From the NCBI GenBank assembly GCA_028015205.1, contig JAPWFG010000021.1, positions 868,001 through 932,000 on the forward strand: a stretch of DNA of 64,000 bases, in the 5' to 3' direction. Positions 33,180-45,400 of this stretch are shown one piece after another. The notes under the pieces are model-generated. The model did no database searches, had not been told where the DNA came from, and saw only the letters and a program-made list of their open reading frames with translations. Source of the stretch: Mytilisepta virgata (lineage: Eukaryota > Mollusca > Bivalvia > Mytilida > Mytilidae). Made by a program: the position numbers and the translations under genes. How positions within the stretch are numbered: the stretch's first letter is position 1; each line of letters begins with the position of its first letter.

Positions 33180-33391
33180 TACCGATAATATTTTTGGGGA
33201 AGAATTTCGCTTTTGAAAACATTGTTTATTTTTTGTTCCGGAAGCACGTGTGGGAAAGGTGCGTTTGATTTTTTAGGAAACCCCAATTGCACGTGCTTTA
33301 AGTGATGTCATACTTGATTAATCATTTTCTTTTGCATTTTGCCGGAAGAGAAGGAGGACGTGACATCTGAAACGGGGATTTGCCCTCAACC
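33180..33391 (+). promoter_or_regulatory. putative nucleoplasmin promoter / 5' UTR
   Basis: The 200 bp before the start codon are less AT-rich than their surroundings and hold TTCCGGAAG (33236-33244) and GCCGGAAG (33341-33348), both ETS-like, two CACGTG E-boxes (33245-33250, 33290-33295) and TGATGTCA (33303-33310, ATF/CRE-like). ETS plus E-box clusters without a TATA box are usual for housekeeping promoters. Motif presence is seen; function is inferred. Confidence 0.5.
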
Positions 33392-33422
33392 ATGAATGAT
33401 CCTGCACGAGAATACTTTTGGG
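33392..33422 (+). CDS. nucleoplasmin exon 1 (start codon exon)
   Basis: 31 nt: MNDPAREYFW plus one base, donor GTAAAT. Found by looking for an upstream exon ending in phase 1 with the family's short N-terminus ending in an aromatic-Gly pair; the joined FWG-ITLDKE fits nucleoplasmin N-termini. It lies just downstream of the promoter-like motifs. Confidence 0.8.
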
Positions 33423-36400
33423 GTAAATAAACCTCAAAATAAAGGATAATTTTTATAAACTGCACGTTTGCAGGTTAACCCCATTGCGTATTGAAATATA
33501 TTAAACCTAGTACCATATAAATTATTCATTTCAGTTGAAACCGACACAAAATTGAACCCATTCCTCCAGAGAGTGAAAAATTTACATGATTGATTTTAAT
33601 CGCAGTCGCAGATGAAGCCAAGATCTTTCAAAAAAAAAAAAAAAACAGTGTTTGTGGAAAGGACCCGGTCTTGGGGGGCCCCCTCCCCCTTATTAGCATA
33701 AATATCTGTTTTCTAATTTTTACCATTTATTTGTTCTATGAGGATACCCAGGTAGCACTAACCTTTTTTAAAACATTATTTTGTGGTACATCTGTGGTTT
33801 CAAAAAATGTTTTTCAGAAACATTATTGTAACATTTTTATAACATTTTCTGAAATGACAAAACATTTTAGAAACATTTTGATAGAACATAATGAGTCAGC
33901 TTTTCAAATACTTTTACATAAATGTTATTGAAATATTTTTAAAATATTTAAAAAGAACATTTCAAAAATCTGTTCTGTAACATTTAGGGTCAAGTGAGCT
34001 ATTCTCATCACTTGGCGTCCGTCATCGTCCGTTAACTTTTTACAAAAATCTTCTCTGAAACTACTGGGCCAAATGGAACCAAACTTGGCCACAAGCATCA
34101 TTAGGGTATCTAGTTTAAAAAATATGTCCGATGACCCCGCCTGCCAACCAACATGGACGACATGGCTAAAAATAGAACATAGGGGGTAAACCACAGTTTT
34201 TGTCATATTTCAAAAACTAAAACATTTAGAGCAAAACTGACATGAGGTAAAAATGTTTATCAGGTCAAGATATACCTGCCATGAAATTTTCAGATGAATT
34301 GGTCAACCCTTTGTTGGTTATTGCCACTAAATTGTTAATTTTAAGGAAATTTGGCAGTTTTAGGTTATTATCTTGAATATTATTATAGATAAAGACAAAC
34401 TGTAAACAGCAAAAATGTTCATCAAAGTAAGATGTACAAATAAGTCAACATGACCATAATCATTGATTGACCCCTTATAGGAGATGGCATCCCACGTACA
34501 CTTTCTTTTAAAGATCTTTTCCTCTGAAACCACAGAGCCAATTTGAACCAAACTTTGGTGGAATGGCCCTTGGGTGGCCCCCTTGCAAATTTATGTACAG
34601 CATCCCCGACTTCCAAGTAACTGCTGTTACTAAAAATAGAAAAAAAGGGGGGATGACTTTAAAATTTCTTCTTCTATGAGCAACTTGGAACCAGACTTTG
34701 CAGTAATGGTCCTTAGGAGGTTCTCTTTCAGAATTGTCCAATCACCCAGATTGTCAACAAAGATGGCTGCCACAGCCAAACTTATTTAACATAGGACCCG
34801 ATAGGAAAATTAATTTAAAAAATCTGAAAACCACTAACCCAATTAGAACTAGACTTGGTAGCAATGGTCTTCTAACAGAAGTGTGTCCGATGACCCAGAC
34901 TGTCAACCAAGAAGGCCGACAAATACCGAACTTGGTTTAACATAGGGCCCCCTTTGGGAAATTTCATTGAAAAATCTTCTTGTCTGAAACCACTTGACCA
35001 ATTGGAACCAGACTTGGCAGCAATGGTCCTTAGGAGGACCTCTTTCAGAAACATGTCTGATTTTTTGGACTGATTATCAAGATGGCTGCCACAGCCAAAC
35101 TTAGTTTAATATTGGAGCTTCTTGGAAATTCACTAAAAAATTAACTCCTGAAACTACTCAGCGAATTGGAACTTAACTTTGGTCCTTAGATGGTCCTCTT
35201 TCAGAATTGTGTCCAATCACCTGGATTGTCAACAAAGATGGCTGCCACTGCCAAACTTACCCTATAGAACAAGAGTGGACACACAAAAATGTCTTGCCTG
35301 TCGTGTATATATATATTAAGATAATTACATTCACCAATTATATATTTCATCTATTACATATACCATCTAAAAAAAATATACCAAACAAAAAAACTTAACC
35401 ATGAAACTTAGCATTGAGCAATGAGCCACCAAATATAGTTGACATATTGCTTATTTTTCAACAATATAGTCCAAATCACAAAAACTTAACATTGAGCAAT
35501 GAACTGTGAAAATCAGGTCAAGGTCAAATAAAACCTGCCAGACTGACACATTCATTGTAAAATATTTTCATACACCAAATATAGTTTACCTATTACATAT
35601 ATTTTTATAAAAAAATACCAAAACACTAACCACAGAACCTTATAAATGATTTCAAGGTCAGATGACACTTGTCAGTTGGACATGTACACCTTACAATCAA
35701 TCCATACACTGAAATATAGCAGACCTATTGCATACAGTATTCGAAAAACAGCAAAACACAAAAACTTTACTATAACCACTGAACCATGAAAATGAGGTCA
35801 AGGTCAGATGACACATGTCAGTTGGACATGCACACCTTACAATCCTTCCATACACCAAATATACTAGACCTATTGCTTATAGTATCTGAGATATGGACTT
35901 GACCACCAAAACTTAACCTTGTTCACTGATCCTTGAAATGAGGTCGAGGTCAATTGAAAACTGTCTGACCGGGATGAGGACCTTGTAAGGTACGCACATA
36001 CCAAATATAGTTATCCTATTACTCATAATAAGAGAAATTAACATTACAAAAAATCAACTTTTTTTTCAAGTCACTGAACCATGAAAATGAGGTCAAGAAC
36101 AATGTACATATGACAGACGGAAACTTCGTAACATAAGGCATCTATATACAAAGTAAAAAGCATCCAGGTCTTCCACCTAAAATATACTGAACCGCAAAAG
36201 AATCGTCGCTTTTTCAAAATGTTAGCAAAATTCAAAATAAATATTAATTAATGATTTTTATATAATCAGTATTACGATTACATCACCAGGTAAGATTAAA
36301 TTACCTGTGAATTAAATTTTCAGTTGATATCGTAGAGCGACCGTACCTAAAACCGCTCGTGGGACACACTTGGCGGTAATTTTTCTTAAATCTTAAATGT

Positions 36401-39400
36401 TCGTGAAATTCATGCTCCTTTATGGGTATAAAAGGCCGGAGAAAATTAAAGAGTGTTAGTATCAGTGTTGACACAGAAGCTATGCCACGTCTGACTCCAC
36501 AACAGAGAGAACAGGCCATTGGTCGATTGGATGCTGGGCAATCTGCCAGAGTTATTGCCAACGACTTCAACTGTGCTGTTCGAACAATTGAACGTCTACG
36601 GACACGGTACAATGCAACAAACAGCACAAATGACCTTCCACGGAGTGGTAGACCCCAAGTCACTACCCCTAGACAGAATAGAGGCATTGTTCGTCACCAT
36701 TTGATGAATCGGTTCACCCCAGCTGCCGAAACTGCCAGAAACACTGTTGGAACACATGGACGACCCATAAGTGATGATACGGTTCGTTGGCGATTAGCTG
36801 CTAGAAACATGAGATGTCGCCGTCCAGCAAGAGGACCTATTCTTACTCCTCTACACCGTCAAGCTCGTCTTCAGTGGGCCACTCAGCGACAGAATTGGCG
36901 AAATCGACAATGGCGTAACATCATCTTCTCTGACGAAAGCCGTTACTGCATTTCAACAGCCGATGGCAGAACCAGAGTGTGGAGAAGACGCGGGGAACGT
37001 TACGAAGACAGCTGCATTCTGGAAAAAGACGCGTGGGGAGGACCTAGCATCATGGTATGGGGTGGAATCGGCCTTAACGTTAAACTTAAACAAGACTTTC
37101 CAACAGGACAATGCACGTGCGCATACCGCAAGAGCCACAAGAGACTTCCTACAGCAGAATAACATTAATGTTATGGATTGGCCGGCTTTGAGTCCAGATT
37201 TAAACCCTATTGAACATTTATGGGACGAAGTTCAAAGACGGTTGAATAATGAGCAGCCAAGTCCGACAACTGCAGCTGAACTTTCACAAGCGTTTCAGAG
37301 AGTATGGGCACGTATTCCGATGGCGTTTATTAATCGGCTCATCAACTCCATGTACCGAAGATGTACTGCAGTAATTGGTGCCGGTGGAGGACATACACGT
37401 TATTAACGGACGTGGGAGCACAGCATTGAAAACATGTGACGTTGCGACAATTGTGACGTTTTTGTGAACATTGTAACCAAAAGACTGTAAATCATTCATT
37501 AAATTTTGTAAAAATTAATTTAAAATATATAAATGTCACTTTGAAATAAATGTATGTGAACATGTCATTTTGTGCGACGTTTCTTTTGCGGTTCAGTATA
37601 TAAAGCCGGCAGCGTCGGCGTTAACTAACTTCTTAAAAGCTTTATATTTTTAAATATTTTTACAAATTTTTACTTTGTATATATTTAAGAAGTTAGTTAA
37701 CGCCGCCGCTGCCGCCGGATCACTATCCCTATGTAGAGCTTTCTGCGTCTGAAGTCGCAGGCTCGACAAAAACCAGCCAAATTGACTGCAACACTTAAAT
37801 TTTTAGTCCTTCAAAAGGTGAAAAGTTAAATCCAGGTGAGTGATACAGGCAATTGAGAGCCTCTAGTTTAAGGAAGGTACTCAAAATTTCTTAAATGACA
37901 TGATTGTTGTTACTGTCAGTCATATATGCATATTTAAACAACACAGTTTCTTTAATTTTGTTTCACTCCCAGTATGTTCTTGTCCTGATATGCACTTAAT
38001 GGTTGACACTAGATATTAAATAATAGTTCATTCATCCATCCATCCATAATACGCTTTGCTTCCACTTACCGACCGTAGGTCAATTTATTCATTTTTTCTC
38101 ATGAATATTCATGAATCAAATTGACCATTGAAATTGCTGCTAACGGTAATGGAATTCTCCACTTTGGAGATTAAAAGTTTTTTGGAAAGTAAAACGGAGC
38201 CCACAAGCATAATGCAGTTGATGAATTTTTGTTGTGTAGTGATTTTGTCATGTCAGTAATGCATTCTCTTTGAAAGTATGAAAACTTGTTTACTTTGTTT
38301 GAAAACTATATCGAAAATACACTGGAATTGCGTACCGGCGATGACATATATCTTGATCCAAAGCTCATCTTTTAACTGTCACTTGATTGGCTGTATTCCC
38401 ATTACAGAATTGTAAGGAAACCAATCAAAATGGTTCATGAATATATTAATGAGAAGGAGAAAAATGAATGAACTGACCCATGGTCTGTAAATGGAAGCAA
38501 AGCATAAGCGAGACGGGCTGTGGGTATCCGACGATGTCCCTAATGACGTTTCAGGCTGATCGGGTAATTATGGTGTACTCTTTGCAAACATAGTTTTAGG
38601 AATCAGGCCTCTACAATAACAATTTTTTTAACTTGTCCCTTTGGACAAGTGCTTTCTTAAATCAACATGTCCGGAAGGATTTGACACTTGTCCGAAAATT
38701 TGAGTTTGATATGTAAAGTTGCTTTAAGAAAGGTGTCTAAAATAATAAAACAATATTTAAGGAGTTGTTTTATTGAGTAAATTTAAACATACCATGGTCA
38801 GTGTCCCTTTGATTAGAAAGAAAATGAGAGTAAATAAAAAAATTAAATGACCAGAAATGGCCAAAAAACCATAATGCCTCTGAACATGTTGAAACATTTA
38901 TCGTAATTTATTTACATTAACTCCGCTCACTGTTAATTGTAACACGCAAATACATTCATATTTATTCCGCCTGATAAAACGTTTGCGCGATTCAGATTAA
39001 ATAGAAGAACAGTGAAATTCATTCCCCGGTATATATTTCTCCCTCGAAAGTGAAATTGAAAATAAAATAATTTTGTCATCCATATGCATGTAAGGTTTAC
39101 CAATAATTCTCGCTACCATAACCTGAATTTCAAATTAAAAATTGGAAGGTTTCCGATGAATATTTTTATTTCTAAGTCCTTCTTTCAGAATTTTTTTACT
39201 TGTCCCATCGGACAAGTACCAAGTCAAAGTTGATTGTCCGATGGAATTTTCAGCTGGTACCGGACTATCGGACAAGCGTTATTGTCGAGCCCTGGGAATC
39301 ATTCTGTCTATACTTCTGTATCTGATTCACATAGTCATTTGGAATGAGCATTTGGTGTGTTCTCTCACAGCTCAAGGGTAGGGGACATTGTATTGCTCAG

Positions 39401-42400
39401 CAATACTCACAGAATGCTTGTTTTTTATGAAGATGGGGTCACATGATGAAAATTGGTACACATTTACATCATATGAACTTTTTTTTGAATTTACGCCTTT
39501 TCATGGTTATGACTTTTGTTTCACATGTTAAGGGTTTGATTTGAAGCTTTTTGTTCAATATATTGAGTATTTGGTGATTTCCTTTGCACGATTAAGTAAA
39601 ACATGTTATTCAGTTAAAATGACTAATCAATTTTCATCAACTATTTCAAAGGTGGAACACAAGTGTCATCCTGAGATGTTTTTTTTTTTTACAAAATTTT
39701 ATTTTTACATGTATTATGTCCAGTGATAGTCAGATACTTTGGATGTATATACTCATGCATGACTTTGTCTTTTATAAGTAAATACGGCTGTTTTAAGCGG
39801 TAAATTGTTATTGATAAATTTTTTTGACTTTTTCAGGAATAACATTAGATAAGGAAAATCCAGAATATACATGGTCATTTGATGAGGAAGAAGATGACAG
39901 TGATTACTTAATTCATACGTTATTTCTTAAACAGGTTAGTTAACAAGATGTTTTGTTCAATAGGCATTACATTATTTCTTAAACAGGTTAATTAGTTAAA
40001 CAAAGGTGTTACTTTTTGTAATTTTGTGGCAGTTTTAATCTCCATTTATCTGTCTAGATTAGTCCCTACTTTAAATAAGTTTTTTGAAACACATTTTTAA
40101 AAAACATTGTAATATGATCTGAAGGTTAAAATATTGACTGATATTCTTTAAAAACTTCAGAATTTTTTAGTGATACTGATTTTGAAAGTACCATATAATA
40201 ACAATAGGTGGAATGGCCATTTTTTTGTCAAAATTAAGGAACAGTTCTTGGATATGCCGAAATTCGTAGTGGAATAACATCTACTTGTATGTACAAGATT
40301 GATATTTCATATATGTAGTATTTTACAGGTAAAAAGTTAACAAGACTAAGGGTTGTGTTATATTACTTGCCCACTTGCTGAAATTGGCAAGTTGATGGTT
40401 GATCATGTTCTGAAAGTGTGACATGTTGAAAATAGAAGCCATGCCTGTTTAACATTTCGATCCTGTTCTTTGATGTTTACCTGATCATGTGTTTAGCTCA
40501 GGTAATCAACACCTGTCAACGATATTTGTGTCCCCTATCCGTCCGTTGTAAATTTTTCATTCAAAAATCTTCTCCTCTGAAACCGCTGGGCCGATTTGTT
40601 TGAAACTTAATAGGAATGATCTATGACATGTCCTCTACAAACGATCCTCAATTTATTTTGATCTGACATAAAACATGGCTGTCGTAGCTAAAAATAGAAT
40701 ATAGGGGTGGATGTGTTGTTTTTGGCTTATAACTTAAAACCTTTACAGATATCAAAAATCTGACATGGGTTAAATTGATCAGCATGACAAGATCTACCTA
40801 CCCTGAAATTTTGAAGGAAATTCCAAAACCAATTTAGGAGTTATTGCCCTTTTTTTGTCAAATTTTCAAAAAGTTAACATTTATCGTCATTTATCTCCAA
40901 AACTATTGAAGATAGAAGTGAAATGTAAATTTGAAAAATGTTTGCCATGTTGAGATCTACCTACCCTGAAATTTTGAAGGGAATCCCAAATTCTATTTAG
41001 GGGTTATTGGTTTGTGTAATTTGAGGTCGGCTTCTGTTACATTTATTTAAGGTTCACCCTTATTCCTGGTCAATTTTATCAACTTCCTGCCAGGACTACC
41101 ACCATCAGGGAACATATTTTAACATTACACCTTATGAAAAATAAATCTTCAACAAATTTTCCCTGAACAATTGAACCAATTGCAACAAACTTGGTCAAAT
41201 AGTTGATTAATTGTCCAATGAAAACCAGACTCCAGGTTAGCGATACAGGCTCTGGTGAGCCTCTTGTTTTATTTGTTTTGTTTGTGTGTTTTTTCTACCA
41301 ATATTTTCCTTTTATCTAAAATAAGACACAATCAATTGAATATTAACAATTTATTTTGTTTTGTTCATAGTGAAATGTTATACTAACAATCAACAATTTT
41401 ATTTTTCACTGACAAAATATTACCAATATTTTCATATTATTACATTAAAATCAAGCTATGAATAACCAGGCACTATGTATCTAATGATGTTATCAAAAAT
41501 CAACGATTTAAAGTTCAGGTCACACACAGTTAGCATTAAGAAATTGGGAAATGTTCAGTTCACATTGACAGTTCATTACAAAATACTAAGTGTGATTTGA
41601 ACCTGTGGAAACAGTGAATCCAAGGCAAATGAAAGGTCACCCTCATTGTCTACAAGTAGCATCTCTTCATCAGCAGATGGTACTTCTGGTATGTTGACAA
41701 TCTCTGCTCTCAGAAAACCCCTGATGATGCAGGACCCATTCCCAATGAAAAAATACCTGTTTTTTTTCCAATTTTTTGAACCACACCGGGGGCCTCGGTG
41801 GCTGAGTGGTCTCGGTAGTTTGTCATCATTACTAATGATCACTAGCCTGTCAACACTGAGGTTGTGAGTTCGAATCTCAGCTGGGGCGGGGTGTGTTTGA
41901 CTCTGATCTTAATTGAAAAGGATTGCTAATTTTCCTACCAAAGGTGGGTGGTTCTCTCCTGGTACTTCGGCTTCCTCCACCAATGAAAACTGGCTGCTGC
42001 GAAATGGTCAAATGTGCTGAAAACACTGAAAAACAGAACTGAACAAACAAAATAAACGGCTTCAGTGCTGTTGTGGTAGCGTGCTAGCCTCAAGTGCGGA
42101 ATATCGCGGGTTCGATCCCCGGGCAGGTCAAACCAAAGACATTAAAATTGGTATTATCTACTTCTGCTAAGTACAGGCTTGGAGTGCGTATAATGTGTCC
42201 AGTTGGGATGATGTCTTCCTGTGGACATCTTTTCAGCTAGCACATTAAAAATCTTGCTCAGCGTGTCGGTGTAGTACAAAGCATGGATTATATTCATATA
42301 TCAACATGTTCTCGTCCTGATATGCTCCTGATGGTTGCCACTGGACGTTAAACAGTTCATCCATCCATCATCCATCCCAATTTTTGACTGAAAAATTTCC

Positions 42401-45400
42401 AATCATGAACGTTATACGTGGTGCATGTAACTTTATTGACAGTTGAAATTTTGGCTCTTCCTGATAAGAAAGTTAGCAGTAATTACAACCAATATATGAA
42501 ATTCTTTAAAATATTTTGTAAAGTCGCAGTCAGTTTTACGCTTGACAGTCACAATAGTTATTGGTAATAAAATCAAGTACAATTACAATGATGATTTAAT
42601 ATTGCATTTGATTTCGCCCTCTGGACCATTTAATTCCCCAGTATTTGCTTGAAAGTTTCTTTTTTGACTTGAAGAACATGCAGCCGGCATGACAATGTTT
42701 TTAATGTTCAAAGTAGTATGGATACTAGCGACAATACTGTCAATATTACTACCAGTACTGGTAATCAAATGCAGATAAGCAATCGGGGTGAGATTGATGA
42801 TTTAATGAATTATGTAGGCCCATGCCCTGTAACTTCAAATTTTGCAAAATCTCCAAAAATGTCATTTGATAGAATATTTGATGCCAGAAAATATATATGA
42901 AATGACATATAAATGGCTAGTTTAATGAAGCATTAGATGGTTATAATGTTAGTGCTGTGAACTGTTTTCGTCTGAATTGATGAAATCTGTACAAAAAGTG
43001 TGATATTTGGTGATCCCCACCACTAGACATCAAAGTAGTCAGAAGCGTTCAAGCATGCAACTGCCTCAAAAAAATATTTATACAAATGCTTTTCTTGGAC
43101 CAAGAAGTCTGTGGATGGATAAAGTCTCCTATAATTTTTTTTCCCCAATTTAAAGAAAACATAGATGGAAAATTCCCAAATTGGCCACAGGGTCCTTTTT
43201 CCCAAATTACCCTTGTGATGGTACTGTCAATTGGCATTCAAAGAATCTTTAACACACAGAACAATGGACATGTAGGATGCTACCTAGTCCATGTTGGTCA
43301 TTAATATTGTCTTTACTGACGTTATGTTTGATAATCTGGTCACTGAAAAACTGGTGGAAAGACTGAAATTTCTCAACATCGTCTGCAGGAAGCTGCTGGC
43401 CAAGTGTTAACCTCTGGCAGATGCAAATGTTTTTTGGTCTCTTGAATCTGTAACACCAGGATGGAGTATCTTGAAAGTCGTTAAGGCCAACTAAAATTAA
43501 TTAGTAGATTTTCATCCAACTTTTTGAAAAAAATGGGGCGGGTGGGAGGATTTTATTTTTTATTTTTTATTTCATATGAAACTATTTTGTAAGGTGTTAT
43601 TAATATGTAAACGTTATAAAATGGCTTATATATGTTTTTATTCCAGAAACATGCACAATAGAAATTTTAACTCCAATCTCTGCAGACTTAAGCTGACCAA
43701 AAGACATCTAAAGGTCACAAAAATAGTCTTCAATATCAGATGGTCCATTTCTTTTCATTCACACCGCTTACTACTCAAGAATCACGAAAACCATGTTGAA
43801 TTGTTACAGGAAGTTAACAAAAAACGAAATTATTGACACGGATACCGGTAACGGAGATGAACAAAATCCGGAAATCGTAAATTTTAGAAAATAAAAAAAA
43901 TCGGGGCGGCACGATTTTCGAGGGGCGGGCGGGGATGAAAATCTATCAATTAATTTTAATTGGCCTAATGTTATTTTCTTTGAGTTCTATCACTTTCATA
44001 CATAACTGGACATTATTTAACCCTCTGCCGATATGCGCAAATAAAGGAATTTTTTTTTAAAATAAAATTTACTAAGCTGTCACCCAATATGAGATTTCTG
44101 TGTCTGCATCATTGTTTTTCGCAGATATGAATCTTTATTCACTTTAAATGAAAAACTTCCTCCAGTTTCAAAACAAAAAAACCAAAAAACAAATTAAGTT
44201 TAACTAACAATTTTATTTTATTTACACAACAAATGAAAGCAATTGTAAATCTATTTCTTTCCAGGAAAGTTCCTGTAAAAGGTAAATTTCATTAATGACA
44301 CAACATTTTTTCATGTTATCATCTTTGGACCTTAGGTTGATTCGAAGCATTGATCATGCTTACATTTTCATGAAAAAAAATATCGACCGATCATCATAAA
44401 AATTGGTAATATGCCTCAGGTCACTATTTTTCCCTCACTTTTTCAACTTTTGTGGACTCAGCTCTTCTATTGCATTTTCTTTGTATTTCAGGCAGTGTTG
44501 GGGGCATCAGCAGTGAAAGATGAAAGAAATCTTGTACAAGTAGAAACAAAAAATTTTGACCAGAAAGATATAAAAATACCCTTATTTTCATTAACACTAG
44601 GGCGAAATGATATGGTAAGTTTATAATTGTCTCTATTAGTATAACAAAAGTTGCATCATCATTAGTCTCAGTGCAAGTTTCCAATTCGTTCAAATTTTTA
44701 ACATGGCAACGTTTTAAGATGCAGTTCTTTCATTTTAATTATTACAGCTATGAACAGCTTTAATGGTAACTATTCAGAGTAAAATTTCTGTGTTGTACAA
44801 TGTTTGTCTATTTGCAAATTTGGGAGTAAATTTTGAGTGACGAAAGTAAATAACCAATGTATCGTGATATATATAGATTATAACATGACATTTTTCATAT
44901 TACACCTATTATCAGCCCTAGGTCAAGATATCAGCCTGAGAGCCGAAAGGCTCGAAGGATGATTTTGACCATGGGCTGATAGTGGGTCTGATATGAATAA
45001 TGACATGTTACAATATTTTAAATCATATACTTCAACATTGGTGTTTTATAGGTCTCCATGAAAGTTCTTATCTCAATGATTTCAGTTTCATTGCCGTATT
45101 ACTGAATATCCTCAAGGCGCTGCAATTCGTCATTCTCCCTCATCCATTTAGTCAAAATGTTTTGTCACTTAATGTTTTTCTGTTTGTATTAACATTTTTG
45201 AGCGAATTAATATAATCTACAGTTTCGTCCCGCTATTGTCTGTTTCTGTGTGCTAGTAAGTTTAGAATCGATTACGGAAACGACTGATTCATAACGCGAT
45301 TACAGATTAGGGGTGTGATGTAAAACAGAAACAGTTGATAACAAAGTCATATCAGCCCGCTAAGCCAATTATAAGATCTGGACAGAAATATGTACAATTT

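Larger units (their letters stand above)
36185..37598 (+). mobile_element. Tc1-like transposon with internal deletion
   Basis: TIRs TACTGAACCGCAAAAGAA at 36185 and the complement ending at 37598 match over ~25 bp with few mismatches. TA duplicates at 36183-36184 and 37599-37600. A different Tc1 subfamily from the one at 17910 (different TIR and transposase). Ends are complete, so it could be mobilised in trans. Confidence 0.92.
35265..37772 (+). mobile_element. family C element nested in family A
   Basis: Head AACAAGAGTGGACACACAAA then ATGTCTTGCCTG at 35268; diverged ~150 bp monomers (GAAAATGAGGTCAAGGTCAG, GTCAGTTGGACATG); tail AAGTCGCAGGCTCGACAAAA. It contains the Tc1 at 36185-37598 and a GC-rich foldback at 37602-37718. 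Confidence 0.75.
33985..37865 (+). mobile_element. family A element carrying a nested family C and Tc1
   Basis: Starts AAGTGAGCTATTCTCATCAC then TTGGCGTCCGTC. ~160 bp monomers follow (TTAGTTTAACATAGG, AAGATGGCTGCCACAGCC, GGTCCTTAG.TGGTCCTCTTTC). It ends with AGGTGAGTGATACAGGC and AATTGAGAGCCTCTAG. Interrupted at 35265-37772 by a family C element; the two sides rejoin to match the uninterrupted copy at 53285-53310 (CCCTATAGACAAATCAGCC). Confidence 0.85.

Noticed and set aside
36301..36687. 128-codon minus-strand frame opposite the Tc1 transposase
   Set aside because: Shadow of the transposase coding strand; no family signal of its own.
41576..41842. Minus-strand frame with EIVNIPEVPSADEEMLLVDN as a real exon
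   Set aside because: Looks partly protein-like, but I could find no splice partners or recognisable family, and the SINE insertion cuts its upstream side.
41787..42128. Two tRNA genes
   Set aside because: A- and B-box motifs are present, but no complete cloverleaf with a good acceptor stem; the downstream conserved bodies and tails show they are SINEs.
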